64,000 bases of DNA. It comes from Mangrovibacter yixingensis (GTDB lineage Bacteria > Pseudomonadota > Gammaproteobacteria > Enterobacterales > Enterobacteriaceae). The stretch is taken from the NCBI RefSeq assembly GCF_020523985.1, contig NZ_JAIVKM010000001.1, positions 1,984,001 through 2,048,000 on the forward strand. Reading direction: 5' to 3'. The stretch's first letter is position 1; the number at the start of each line of letters is the position of its first letter. The notes beneath the pieces are model-generated. The model saw nothing but the letters and a program-made list of their open reading frames with translations. It was not told where the DNA came from and made no database searches. Positions 37,893-47,226 of this stretch are shown here, piece after piece. The position numbers and the translations under genes were made by a program.

Positions 37893-39814
37893 GCGTTACC
37901 CGTTCCCTTTTTAAACACAGCAGCAACCGCTTGCTGGATATCATTAATCGTTGGGTTTATCGCCGTATTTTCTGACGGCGTTGTCAGGTTAAGATCCAAC
38001 ATGCCGCGCGTATTAATTTGCCCGCCGCCTGAGGCGTTGATGGCAAAATCTGAGCACAGCAGTGTGACCTGCCCTCCTGCCCCCAGTACCAGCGCAGAAT
38101 TGCCGGAAACCAGCCTTATTTCTGTATCGGAGGCCATCACCATTGCGCCCTTCACCAACTGGGTATACCCGCCACCCACCACTTCGTTCTGAGCAAGCTG
38201 TGTCGCCTGGGTATGTGCGCCTTCCACAGTGCCGGTGTAATCCTGTGTCACACTCACTGTCCGTGAGCCACCCACGCTGTGGGTTTCATCATTCTTGACC
38301 AGGGTATCCATATTGCGCTGCGCCTGAACCCAGACCTGCTCTTCGCCGGGTTTATCTTCGAAACGCAATGCGTTAGCGGTGCTGGCAGTGCCGTCTTTCG
38401 ACCGGCTGAGAAAACCCATTTGGGTTGCGGCGGCAGGTAATGCCCAGGGGGGCATACTGGCTTCGTTGTAAACACGCCCGGTAATAATCGGCCGGTCCGG
38501 GTCGCCGTTAATAAAATCGACCACCACTTCATCGCCGACGCGGGGAATTTGTACCCCGCCATACCCCTGGCCTGCCCAGGCACTGGAAACGCGAACCCAA
38601 CAGGAACTGGTATCATCCCCTTTCGCCAGGCGATCCCAGTGGAATTTCACTTTTACCCGGCCATATTTATCGGTCCAGATGCTCTCCCCTTTGGGGCCAA
38701 CAACCCTGGCTGTTTGCGGCCCAAAGGTACGCGGCCAGGGTGTTTTTTGGAGCGGGCGGAAAACCACCGTAGAGGGGATAACACTGAAATCAATACGGTG
38801 AACAGTGTTGCTGTCTTCACCACTGGCATAGCGGTTTTCTTCGAAGGTGTACTCTGCCGCCGTGACCAGGTATTCGCCGTTATCATCAAAAAAAGCTGCG
38901 TTAGTCAGTTGGAAGGTATTCCCCGGCACAATACCAATGGCGGTTGCCGTTCCGGCGATTTGCTGGTGTTCAACTTGCCAGCGCTCCTGGCGAATACGTG
39001 CGTAAAACTCACCATGCCCATGTTCGACAAAGCGACCAGGCCAGTCGTACACGTCGATGGCTCCCGGTGCAGGCGAGGCCGGGTTTTGTCGGCTCTGGAA
39101 CAGCCAGGCATTGGGTTTGCGGAAGTCATAGTCATCCAGGCTGTACAACCCTGGGGTGACGCAATCTTCGATAGCCCACTGCCCGATCCCTTCTTCGTCG
39201 GTACTCCCGCCTGATTGTGTCTGGTGGTAAGGGATAATTTCGTAGCCCGTGAACGGTGTGTTTTGGGTCGCGGAATCGGTCAGGATCAGGGTGTGTTTAT
39301 CGGCTTCGTGGCGGAAATGCCAGGCTATCCCTTCCAGCTCCATCAGGCGGCAAATAAAGTCAAAGCTGCTTTCCTGGTACTGAACGCAATAATCCCAGAT
39401 TCGGTAGCTGCCAATCAGCTTGTCTTCGAGATTGACGTTGTACTCACCCAGCAGGGTTTTCACAATTTGTGGGACGGTTTGCCCCTGGAAAATACGCAGG
39501 TTGCGGTCGCGTTTCATGGGCCAGAGGTCTGGCTCCACCGTCAACTGGTAGACTGCGTAGCGTGTGCCAGATAGCTCTACTGCGCTCACGGCCACACGGG
39601 TAATTTTGCCATTGATATAACGGTCTGTGGTCAGGGTTTGAGTCGGAATGGTCACTGTGACGGGCTGGCCCAACAGTTTGCTGCGATCCAGACGGGCATC
39701 CGTCCCCAACAGTTGCAGATTTAATGCGAAAGATTCAGAGATAGCTTCCCGGCCAGAAAGTTTCCAAAAGACAAGTCCATCCGCCGGTAATTGAACAGTG
39801 ATGCGATTGAGCAT
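37889..39814 (-). CDS. vgrG: T6SS spike protein VgrG
   Basis: 641 residues from ATG 39814, preceded by AGGA; the frame is open 49 codons earlier without VgrG similarity. It has the gp27-like N-terminal half (KLLGQPVTVTIPT), a gp5-like OB domain (GRVKVKFHWDR, WVRVSSAWAGQGYGG, PRVGDEVVVDFINGDPDRPI) and a C-terminal beta-helix of short valine-glycine repeats. It forms the tip trimer that carries the PAAR-Rhs effector. No structural T6SS genes lie in the window, so this is an orphan vgrG island using an apparatus encoded elsewhere. Confidence 0.93.
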   Translation of the reverse strand: MLNRITVQLPADGLVFWKLSGREAISESFALNLQLLGTDARLDRSKLLGQPVTVTIPTQTLTTDRYINGKITRVAVSAVELSGTRYAVYQLTVEPDLWPMKRDRNLRIFQGQTVPQIVKTLLGEYNVNLEDKLIGSYRIWDYCVQYQESSFDFICRLMELEGIAWHFRHEADKHTLILTDSATQNTPFTGYEIIPYHQTQSGGSTDEEGIGQWAIEDCVTPGLYSLDDYDFRKPNAWLFQSRQNPASPAPGAIDVYDWPGRFVEHGHGEFYARIRQERWQVEHQQIAGTATAIGIVPGNTFQLTNAAFFDDNGEYLVTAAEYTFEENRYASGEDSNTVHRIDFSVIPSTVVFRPLQKTPWPRTFGPQTARVVGPKGESIWTDKYGRVKVKFHWDRLAKGDDTSSCWVRVSSAWAGQGYGGVQIPRVGDEVVVDFINGDPDRPIITGRVYNEASMPPWALPAAATQMGFLSRSKDGTASTANALRFEDKPGEEQVWVQAQRNMDTLVKNDETHSVGGSRTVSVTQDYTGTVEGAHTQATQLAQNEVVGGGYTQLVKGAMVMASDTEIRLVSGNSALVLGAGGQVTLLCSDFAINASGGGQINTRGMLDLNLTTPSENTAINPTINDIQQAVAAVFKKGTGNA

Positions 39815-40162
39815 AAATCGGTTCCTGGCATCCAGATGGGCGCCATTCCCGGCCCCCTGATGAAAATAATGATGCAGATTTATGGGGGAGCTACCGCACG
39901 GCCCCAACGATGAAAGATAGGCATTATCTGATTCAACACAAATCGACACACTAGGAATCATCTGAATACAGACGTATGTATTTGAAAGGATTTTGAATGT
40001 TATGAGTTGAATGCCCCGGCAAATCAGGTTTCCCCATCAGGGCAGGCCTGTGCTTTCCTGGTTTTTTCCTTTTATTGCCAATATTGCGATTATTGTGCAG
40101 TTATAGAGTCTTTCTCTTTATCACCCATATTTTGGGCACTTATTTAACTGCTGAGGTTTACT

Positions 40163-40188
40163 GCAGGGCCTGTTATTGCAGGCCCTGC
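40163..40188. terminator. 10-bp perfect hairpin in the 382-bp gap before vgrG
   Basis: GCAGGGCCTG and CAGGCCCTGC form a 10-bp stem with a 6-base loop, just after the DUF1254 stop at 40197. No T-run follows on the minus strand. The rest of the gap 39815-40196 should hold the vgrG promoter; nothing else recognisable was seen. Confidence 0.55.
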
Positions 40189-40196
40189 CCGCCTGC

Positions 40197-41492
40197 TTAT
40201 TTCACCACTTCCACTACCGGGAACTTATATTCTCCTTCCTGAATGGCTTTGCTCGGCCCGTACATACGCATAATGATATAGGCGTCTTTTTCAGGGATCG
40301 GTAACCAGTTGGCGTCTTTAGCGTCGCCTTTGGCGCTAAGCTCTATGGTATACATGCCATCCGGCCCCGGTTTAAGGGTGCGGTCCCCACGGCTGTGGCG
40401 GTTAATGGCATTGTGCGCCATCAATTTGGTATCTGTGGCATACACCGTGAATGACCAGAACTGGCTGACATCCGGTGCCTTAAAGTGCATACGGTATTTT
40501 TTCCCGTTGGCTCCATTAATATTTTGCCCGTCAGAACCTTTCACTTCCTGTAAGTAAACAGATTCATCTGGCGGAAGCCCCCATTGCCCCAGATAAGTTC
40601 CTTCGGCAAACAGGTCGCGCTGGCCATTTTGTAACTGTTCACGGGTGCCGAGTAGTTTCCCGGCGTTTTTCATTTTTGGTGCCAGTTCCGCCAAATACGC
40701 CATCCCCAGTTTTTCTCCCCGTTTGGCGGCATCCAGTTGTTCTGGGGTGAAGTCTTCCTTGCAGGGTGCCAGGCCAATATCCTTATATTTATCCAGCCAT
40801 TTTTTGTCCGTCGTGCCCATGTCGCCTTCACACAGCACAAAGTTCACCCGCTGTAACCAGTTGGTTTTGGCCGGGTCCGGGAATGTGCGCTCTTTCGGTT
40901 TGGGCCCAGGTACACCGAGATAAGCTGAGAGTGTGCGGATATTCCAGTCATCCATGTAATTGAGTGCCGTTTTTTCATCCTCTTTTCCTGTCGCCATGAT
41001 ACGGCCCATCAGCTTGAGGAAATCGGAATCCACCCGAATAACTTCGGTCACACTGGCGGGTACTTCACCTTTCCATGAACGGGCGGCAAACATAAAGTGG
41101 CCGCCTTTGGTGCCACGCAGGCGGGAACCAATCATTGACGTGGTGTAATGCCCCATATCCATGGTGTGCAAAATCCAGTAACGCCCTTTATCCATATCCG
41201 GAATACTGACAATAACCGGTTCCGCAGCCACATCCAGCCAGCCCATTAAATGCAGGGTGTCGTTGTTAATGGTTGGGTGGTCGGTGTAGGTATCATCAGC
41301 AATGTGGCGAATGTTCTGGAAACGGTTCAAAGGTGTACCGGTCTTGATAGCCGTTTCATAAAAGAACTTGTACGCTTCATCCATCGAATACGCATAGATA
41401 AAGGCATCTTCAGCGTATTTATCACTTATTTGTTGCGCACATGCAGCGCCACTTGCCATAAGCAAGGCCAGAGACAACAGAGTTTTTTTCAC
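40197..41492 (-). CDS. exported DUF1254/DUF1214 protein
   Basis: 431 residues with a signal peptide (residues 1-19, cut after ACA) from GTG 41492, with AAGGGGA 7 bases upstream. The N-terminal half (DAFIYAYSMDEAYKF, NNDTLHLMGWLDV) is DUF1254; the C-terminal half (FWSFTVYATDTKLM, NAINRHSRGDRT, WLPIPEKDAYIIMRMYGP) is DUF1214. The family is periplasmic and of unsettled function. It is alone between the vgrG island and a decayed region, with no operon partners. Confidence 0.82.
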   Translation of the reverse strand: MKKTLLSLALLMASGAACAQQISDKYAEDAFIYAYSMDEAYKFFYETAIKTGTPLNRFQNIRHIADDTYTDHPTINNDTLHLMGWLDVAAEPVIVSIPDMDKGRYWILHTMDMGHYTTSMIGSRLRGTKGGHFMFAARSWKGEVPASVTEVIRVDSDFLKLMGRIMATGKEDEKTALNYMDDWNIRTLSAYLGVPGPKPKERTFPDPAKTNWLQRVNFVLCEGDMGTTDKKWLDKYKDIGLAPCKEDFTPEQLDAAKRGEKLGMAYLAELAPKMKNAGKLLGTREQLQNGQRDLFAEGTYLGQWGLPPDESVYLQEVKGSDGQNINGANGKKYRMHFKAPDVSQFWSFTVYATDTKLMAHNAINRHSRGDRTLKPGPDGMYTIELSAKGDAKDANWLPIPEKDAYIIMRMYGPSKAIQEGEYKFPVVEVVK

Positions 41493-41625
41493 GCTAAATC
41501 CCCTTATATGAGAGAACGAATTAAGCGTAGCTAAATATCTTACTTTTTGTGTGGGATTAAGGATTGTTTAAGCTGCAGTAATATTTGCAATTTAAGAGCG
41601 GCTGATGGTGCAGGGTGCAATGTCT

Positions 41626-41697
41626 GCCTGCATAGTCGGCCATAGAGATGGGCTGGCCCCGTAGGTTGGTAGCTGTGAGTTGATAAAAGGTAGTCAT
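41626..41697 (-). pseudogene. 5' fragment of a glutathione peroxidase gene
   Basis: From ATG 41697 the translation reads MTTFYQLTATNLRGQPISMA then DYAG, which matches the start of GpxA-type glutathione peroxidases. After codon 24 similarity stops abruptly: the expected VVLVVNTAS segment with the catalytic residue is replaced by unrelated sequence that continues open only to 41557. The gene is truncated at its 3' side. The identification rests on 24 residues, so it is moderate. Confidence 0.6.
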
Positions 41698-41707
41698 GGC
41701 AGGTGAA

Positions 41708-41959
41708 TCAATTTTGTACGCGCAATGTTGCTTTGATTGTATCGATAAACAGCCGCAGTGCGACGGGCATATGCCGGTTTTGTGGGAAGTAAAGCGCAAT
41801 GCCTTGTGACGAAACTTCCCAGTCGCCCAGCAATCTAGTCAACTGCCCACTGGCAAGCCACTGCCGGGCGTAGCACTCCGGTACATATGCCAGGCCCATC
41901 CCACTTACGGCGGCTTCAACCTTTAACGCACGGCTTTTCCCACTACATGCGATCCACAT
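41708..41959 (-). pseudogene. 3' fragment of a LysR regulator gene
   Basis: About 80 residues with VEAAVSGMGLAYVPECYARQ and LASGQLTRLLGDW match the last third of LysR effector domains. An in-frame TGA directly precedes the first Met, and no HTH coding sequence was found upstream. The stop codon lies 11 bases before the glutathione peroxidase fragment, so the two relics sit head to tail. Remaining sequence to 42265 is intergenic. Confidence 0.75.
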
Positions 41960-42265
41960 TCACACATCACATTCACAAAGCGCATTGCAAAATGGTGTAT
42001 CTCAATCACTTATTGATTATTAATACTCATATTTGAGTATTTGTGATCAAATTCATAGTTGGAAAAATACCGATAACATACTATAAACACCGATATGACA
42101 AGCGCGGTTCGCAATGATTACTTTCAATCACAACAAAAAGCAGTCTTTCTGTCTTCCAACATTTGCTAATACAGGACCTTCACTAAGAAAAGCACCTGAA
42201 CATCACTTTATGACCAATATCGCGCCCAATGCGATTTAATCACCTGAACAGAGCTACAGGAGTCA
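41960..42265 (+). promoter_or_regulatory. AT-rich upstream region of the MFS/cyclase operon
   Basis: A 306-bp region with no coding frame of interest. It contains overlapping AT-rich dyads (TTATTGATTATTAATACTCATA, about 42009-42030 in part) and ends in CAGGAG before ATG 42266. I see no specific operator. Confidence 0.3.
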
Positions 42266-43609
42266 ATGATGTCGTCAAGTACCACTGGATCACCCGAATA
42301 CACACGGGGCAATAAAAAAAAGGGGCGGTTCCGTTTCGCCATCCTGACCGTTCTTTCAATCGGTGTGGCGATTAACTACATCGACCGTGCCGCCATGAGT
42401 GTTGGCATCCCTTTTATGACCGATGACCTGCATCTCTCCCCGACTGACAGCGGCCTGTTACTGTCTGCTTTTTTCTGGAGCTATGTGTTATTCCAGCTGC
42501 CTGGGGGGTGGCTGGTTGACCGCCTGGGGCCACGCATAACCTTCGCACTCAGCAGCCTGGGCTGGGGGCTGGCAACCGCTGCCTGCGGTTTAGCAAACGG
42601 CATCACGGCACTACTGGGGTTCCGGTTTGTGCTCGGTGCAGTAGAAGCGCCCGCCTACCCGGCCAGTTCCTCCACCGTGACACGCTGGTTTCCCCGCCAG
42701 GAAAGGAGCTTTGCCGCCGCGACTTTTAACAATGGCAGTAAAATCGGCGGCACACTTGCCATCCCCCTGATTTCGTTTTTGATTGCGCTGGTCGGGTGGC
42801 GTATGACGTTCGTACTGTCCGGCGTCATCGCGATTATATGGGCAATCATCTGGTATGTCTGGTACCGGGAACCGCAAGAGCACCGCGCGATTTCCGCTGA
42901 AGAACTCGCCTTTATTGAAGCCAATCAGGATGACCAAACCGGCCACCCCATGAGTGTTCGCCAGCTTATCTCTCAGCGCACCGTGCAAGCCATGATGGCG
43001 GGTTTTTTTTGCATTAACTTTGTGTCTTATTTCTTTTTTACCTGGTTCCCGTCCTACCTGGTCGATACGTTCCATCTGTCCTTGATGAAGCTGGGGTTAC
43101 TGGGCATGTTGCCTGGTATCGCGGCCATTGTCGGCGGATGGTGTGGTGGTTTATTGTCCGACTCACTGGTCCGCAAAGGCTACTCACTCAGCATCGCACG
43201 CAAAATTCCTCTGGTGGGTGGCATGCTCGGCAGCGCTTCCATTGGGCTCGCCGCCTTTTCCCCCACCGTAGGCCTGGCGCTGGCGGCACTGTGCTTTGCC
43301 AACTTTGCCGCGACATTCGCTTCCGCTGCGTTATGGGCGTTGCCTTCAGATGTCGCCCCTAATAAAGCCAATGTCGCCACCATTGGCGGTATTCAAAATA
43401 TGGCGGCGAATCTGGCCGGGATTATTTCCCCCGTCCTGATTGGCGTCATCATGCAATACACCCATTCGTTTTCGATTCCTTTAATTCTCGCGGGTGTCGT
43501 CGGCATCGCAGGTGCAGTGATTTACGGGGTGTGGTTACCCACCGTTAAACCTATGACACTGACCGCAGAAGGCACCACGATTGAAACTTCAACCCGGAGT
43601 GAAATATGA
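42266..43609 (+). CDS. MFS anion:cation symporter family permease
   Basis: 447 residues with about 12 membrane segments. NYIDRAAMSVGIPFM in helix 1 and QLPGGWLVDRLGPR between helices 2 and 3 place it in the ACS family (phthalate, glucarate and galactonate carriers). Its stop overlaps the cyclase start by 4 bases (ATGA), so the two are coupled and the substrate is probably that of the cyclase, an organic acid. An ATG also follows immediately at 42269. Confidence 0.85.
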   Translation: MMSSSTTGSPEYTRGNKKKGRFRFAILTVLSIGVAINYIDRAAMSVGIPFMTDDLHLSPTDSGLLLSAFFWSYVLFQLPGGWLVDRLGPRITFALSSLGWGLATAACGLANGITALLGFRFVLGAVEAPAYPASSSTVTRWFPRQERSFAAATFNNGSKIGGTLAIPLISFLIALVGWRMTFVLSGVIAIIWAIIWYVWYREPQEHRAISAEELAFIEANQDDQTGHPMSVRQLISQRTVQAMMAGFFCINFVSYFFFTWFPSYLVDTFHLSLMKLGLLGMLPGIAAIVGGWCGGLLSDSLVRKGYSLSIARKIPLVGGMLGSASIGLAAFSPTVGLALAALCFANFAATFASAALWALPSDVAPNKANVATIGGIQNMAANLAGIISPVLIGVIMQYTHSFSIPLILAGVVGIAGAVIYGVWLPTVKPMTLTAEGTTIETSTRSEI

Positions 43610-44649
43610 CGAAGAGATGGAAAAAACGCCCTCCCCTGTCCACCTGGGGTGACTTTGGCCCGGATGACCAACTTGGCCGCCTCAACCTGTTAACCGCGGG
43701 CAAAGTACTGGAAGGGATTGCAGAGGTAAAAGAAGGGCGCACGTTTTGTCTGAGTTTGCCGCTTAATCTGCCCGGCGGCACAGCCATGAATCCCCGGCGT
43801 CCGCCTCCGCAACTTACTGCGACACGGCGCGGGGAATGCGCCAACATGACGTACCCCTTATCACGGGACGATGCGCACCTCACCGATATTATCTGTGATG
43901 ATACCGTCACGCTGGCGCTGCAATACTCCACCCAATGGGACAGCCTGGCGCATATGGGGCAATGGTTTGATGTCAACGATAATAATGAACCTGAAATGGT
44001 TTTCTATAACGGGTTCAAGGCTGGCGAGGACATTATTGGCGAAACCGATTACCGTACCGGGCACCACTGCCAGCACGGCACACATCAAGGGGCGAATGCC
44101 TTAGGTATCGAGAATATGGCAGAACAGGGTATTCAGGGGCGGGCTGTTATGATTGATATCAAACGGCACCTGGGTATTGCGCGACGCGCCATTCGCTATG
44201 ATGACATTGAAACGATAATCAAGGCCGACAACATTGAGATCCGCCCCGGCGATATGGTTTGTTTCCGCACCGGCATGGATGAAGCCATTATGGCCATGAA
44301 CGGCGAGCCGGATATGGCGTATCTTTCACAGCATTTTGCCGGGCTGGATGGCCGGGACAATGCCTTGCGCCAGTGGGTGCATGACAGTGGTATTGTCGCG
44401 TTACTGGCTGATAACCCGGCCGTCGAAATACTGCCAGCGACCCCGACGTTGGACGAAACGTACCCCTCACATCCACTCCATGATTTGTGCCTGTTTCAGT
44501 TAGGTGTTTATCTGGGAGAGCTCTGGTTAATGAGCCCATTGGCCGACTGGCTTGCCAAGCACCAACGCACGGCATTCCTGCTTACCGCCCCGCCGTTACG
44601 CTTACCCGGTGCAGTCGGATCGCCGACAACGCCGGTCGCCACGGTCTGA
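43606..44649 (+). CDS. cyclase-family (kynurenine formamidase-like) hydrolase
   Basis: 347 residues of the metal-dependent cyclase family (PF04199 type). QWDSLAHMGQWFD near 125 and the N-terminal WGDFGPDDQLGRLNLLT are typical of the longer bacterial members found in aromatic and amide catabolism. Kynurenine formamidase itself is shorter, so the substrate is probably another amide, lactone or formamide. It is cotranscribed with the permease and followed by a strong terminator. Confidence 0.78.
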   Translation: MTKRWKKRPPLSTWGDFGPDDQLGRLNLLTAGKVLEGIAEVKEGRTFCLSLPLNLPGGTAMNPRRPPPQLTATRRGECANMTYPLSRDDAHLTDIICDDTVTLALQYSTQWDSLAHMGQWFDVNDNNEPEMVFYNGFKAGEDIIGETDYRTGHHCQHGTHQGANALGIENMAEQGIQGRAVMIDIKRHLGIARRAIRYDDIETIIKADNIEIRPGDMVCFRTGMDEAIMAMNGEPDMAYLSQHFAGLDGRDNALRQWVHDSGIVALLADNPAVEILPATPTLDETYPSHPLHDLCLFQLGVYLGELWLMSPLADWLAKHQRTAFLLTAPPLRLPGAVGSPTTPVATV

Positions 44650-44834
44650 CCCCCAGTAGCCCATGGGGCTTTGCAGCGAAGGGGACGCATCGCGTTCCAC
44701 GGGCGCACGGGTGCACAACCCGATGCGTCCGCCTGTTTCTCTGGTGCCGGATGACTTCCGCCCTGGCTTCAGGTGTTACTTCAGGCCTTTCCTGCCGGGT
44801 CTACCAGTTGCTCGACATGTATATCAACGTGATG

Positions 44835-44869
44835 AAAAAGAAGGGAAAGTGTGGTTTTTCCTTCTTTTT
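44835..44869 (+). terminator. terminator after the MFS/cyclase operon
   Basis: AAAAAGAAGG pairs with CCTTCTTTTT, extended by GAAA/TTTT pairs, giving an A-tract, stem, T-tract structure that could work on both strands. It lies 186 bases after the cyclase stop. The gap 44650-45000 shows no gene otherwise. Confidence 0.7.
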
Positions 44870-45000
44870 AGTTAGCAGGCGAAAATCAATACATTGATTT
44901 TCCTGGTTTTTTACTGGGTGACACCCTCTGGTTCTGTGCGGATATGAAGTTTGTCATCAGACTCATATATCTGTTTTTTCAAATATGAAAACAACAACGC

Positions 45001-45216
45001 TTAACACACCGACGAGCAACAGCCTTCACCCTTTTTCGCCCGTGGCGCACAAGCTAAAGCCCGAACAGTCTCCTGTTCACTTAACCGGGTCTGCTCAATA
45101 ACCTGAGCAACCCAGCCGAGGAATTGTGGCGACAAACAGTAATGTACCCATTCCCCCTGCTTACGCCCCAGGAATAATCCGCGTTCATTTAACATACCAA
45201 GGTGGTACGTCCGCAT
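45001..45216 (-). pseudogene. 3' fragment of an arsR repressor gene
   Basis: 71 residues with HLGMLNERGLFLGRKQGEWV and HYCLSP, the wing and last helix of ArsR-type metalloregulators, and a Cys-rich end (GCCSSVC). The N-terminal half, with the DNA-binding helices and the metal-sensing CVCDLC-type loop, is missing; upstream sequence in frame is unrelated. It is a remnant of an arsenic operon, probably left by a deletion or an insertion next to the following LysR gene. Confidence 0.75.
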
Positions 45217-45283
45217 CTGGCACGCAGGGACGAGCTAACAGTCCGCTTTGAGGGAGGAACAGACGTCACCTCATCGTTTGGTA

Positions 45284-46183
45284 TTAAGCTGTACTTGCAA
45301 GCGTATTCATTTCAGCAAGCAACCAGCGTTCAAAACACTCCAGAGCTGCCTCATTTAGTCCCGTTTCCGTCGGTTTTACTAAACAGAATTTTTTGCTAAG
45401 GCTGTCTGAAGCTGGCCAGGGCGAAACAAGCATACCGCAGCTCAACTCATTCTCGATATACATACGCGGAACCAATGCAATCCCTTGTCCCGCCATAACA
45501 GCAGCGATTACCATTTCATGAAGATCGTACCACACACCCTGAGCCGGGTTATCAAGGTGTATTCCATTTTCCCGGGCATAGTGATGCCATGCATCAGGAT
45601 TCTGTCGACGGTGAATTCGCGGAAGTTCGTTTAACTGTTGATTGACGTCACTGTCTGTCAACAATGCAGGGTGGCAAACAGGCAGCAGATTTTCCTGAAA
45701 CAGGAATCGCATACGCATACCTGCCCATGCGGAATGTTCAAAATGAATGACAGCGTCAAAGCCACTGCCTGGCAAAATAAAAGGATCTATTCTGGCCGAA
45801 ATATTTAACGTTATGTCCGGGAACAAAGCGTTAAAGCTGTTCAGACGAGGAATAAGCCAACGGCAGGAAAAGGTCGGCAGGACCGCGATATCCAGATTCT
45901 TACTGCCTTCAGGCATTCCCATTATGTACTGTGTGTCTCTTTCGAGCCGATCGAGAGTTTCATGCACATGATGTGCGTAGCGCGCGCCGACAGGGTTAAG
46001 CTTCACCCTGCTTCCCATACGGTCAAATAATTTACAGTTCAGCAAAGCTTCAAGACGCGCAATCTGGCGGCTAATGGCCCCTTCCGTCAACGACAACTCC
46101 TCTGCTGCCCGGGCAAAATTACCATGTCTTGCGGCAGCATCAAAAGCCTGCAGGGACGCACTACTGGGTATTTTTCTGCGCAT
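45284..46183 (-). CDS. LysR-type regulator (GcvA-like)
   Basis: 299 residues from ATG 46183 (MRRKIPSSASLQAFDAAARH); the frame is open 18 codons earlier. HTH ELSLTEGAISRQIARLEALL (about 30-50) and IAVLPTFSCRWLIPRL in the effector domain put it in the GcvA branch. It is divergent from the three-gene operon starting at 46349, with 165 bases between, so it is the likely regulator of that operon. Confidence 0.87.
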   Translation of the reverse strand: MRRKIPSSASLQAFDAAARHGNFARAAEELSLTEGAISRQIARLEALLNCKLFDRMGSRVKLNPVGARYAHHVHETLDRLERDTQYIMGMPEGSKNLDIAVLPTFSCRWLIPRLNSFNALFPDITLNISARIDPFILPGSGFDAVIHFEHSAWAGMRMRFLFQENLLPVCHPALLTDSDVNQQLNELPRIHRRQNPDAWHHYARENGIHLDNPAQGVWYDLHEMVIAAVMAGQGIALVPRMYIENELSCGMLVSPWPASDSLSKKFCLVKPTETGLNEAALECFERWLLAEMNTLASTA

Positions 46184-46348
46184 AAAACCTGCCCCTTTCT
46201 CAGAGCCTGCAAAGTGCTTATGTTGACTTAATGTCACTATTGAGTGACATATTATCGATTTTAAGTTGTTAAATCAGCTTGTAGCATGATTAAAAGTCAT
46301 TAAGAGAATGTATTTTCTTACGTCTATGTTTCATGTGGAGATGAGCTG

Positions 46349-46882
46349 ATGTTCTATACCGTGGAATGCTCGTATAACGACTCTGAAAGCGAGGCAGAAT
46401 GGAATGCCTTTTACAGCAAGAAAAAACTACCCGCTTTAATATCTGTTACTGGCTTTGCTACATCCCAACGCTTTCGTGCAACCAAATCCGGCTGCCCTGT
46501 ATACCTTGCCATTCATACCATTAGCGATGCGGATGTTCTCAGCAGTGATGATTACCGTTTAAAAGGAGGCGGTAATTTCTCTCGTTGGCAGGCCTGCATT
46601 ACTGACTGGCACCGTAATCTGTATGCAGGTGAAGACCTGGCTCCAGCCATATCTTCCGATGAAATTCTGCTATTGAGTTCAAAGCCAATAGCGTTTTTAG
46701 ATACAGAGCTGGGATACAGGGGGCTGGAAATGCATGCGGTGGGGCTGGATAAATTCCCTGTATATCGTGTTGCATATGTTTTGCCTGTTGAAATTGGCCC
46801 ACTATTTACAGAAGCCCCCAATGTGTACCTCTACGAGCCTCTGATAGAGCAGTTGCAGAATGCTGAAGAAGGGAAGCCATAA
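46349..46882 (+). CDS. small protein of unknown function, first gene of a LysR-linked operon
   Basis: 177 residues, soluble, no signal. The N-terminal third (MFYTVECSYNDSESEAEWNA then FYSKKKLPALISVTGF) resembles EthD/dimeric alpha-beta barrel proteins, where a short helix and a GFATSQRF strand recur; the C-terminal half repeats a similar pattern (PVYRVAYVLPVE). It may be a tandem ferredoxin-like fold. Function unknown. A GGAG lies about 8 bases before ATG 46349. Confidence 0.7.
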   Translation: MFYTVECSYNDSESEAEWNAFYSKKKLPALISVTGFATSQRFRATKSGCPVYLAIHTISDADVLSSDDYRLKGGGNFSRWQACITDWHRNLYAGEDLAPAISSDEILLLSSKPIAFLDTELGYRGLEMHAVGLDKFPVYRVAYVLPVEIGPLFTEAPNVYLYEPLIEQLQNAEEGKP

Positions 46883-46886
46883 CATC

Positions 46887-47213
46887 ATGCCTAATCTGAC
46901 TTTTTATATTTCTGATAATCACTGTGACAAGTTTAAAAGCCTTGGTGATTTTACCCATAAATGCAGTGTCCTGTGCTGTGAAATCCTTGGTGCAGAACCC
47001 AAAAATGTTCATATCATTTTTGTCGATGTAAAGGCAGGATGCGGGCAACTGGTCTATGCCGAGCTTTTTTATCGTTTGACAACATTACGTACCCATGAAG
47101 TGATGGAGAACTTTATGCGCCAACTCGATTTTGCCACTAAGCAGGCCTCTGGTCTGACCACCCGTATTCGCTGTTTTGGTTCCCCAACAGAACACATATT
47201 TGCCCGTAACTAA
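46887..47213 (+). CDS. tautomerase-superfamily protein
   Basis: About 108 residues from ATG 46887, behind GAAGGGA. It starts MPNLTFYIS, placing a proline right after the initiator Met as in tautomerases, and continues ILGAEPKNVHIIFVDV, the second strand region of the fold. Size fits the CHMI/MIF-like class. It is in the middle of a three-gene operon with 4- and 13-base gaps, so it probably ketonises or isomerises an intermediate shared with the hydrolase. Confidence 0.7.
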   Translation: MPNLTFYISDNHCDKFKSLGDFTHKCSVLCCEILGAEPKNVHIIFVDVKAGCGQLVYAELFYRLTTLRTHEVMENFMRQLDFATKQASGLTTRIRCFGSPTEHIFARN

Positions 47214-47226
47214 TCCCGAGGTATCA

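Noticed and set aside
37889-39961. Longer VgrG start at 39961
   Set aside because: The extra 49 residues lack VgrG similarity, while ATG 39814 has an AGGA element and gives the normal N terminus.
42611-43075. 154-codon minus-strand frame opposite the MFS permease
   Set aside because: Shadow of a well-supported membrane protein gene; composition follows the reverse of hydrophobic codons.
44487-44897. 136-codon plus-strand frame after the cyclase gene
   Set aside because: It overlaps the cyclase 3' end and runs through the terminator; no recognisable protein.
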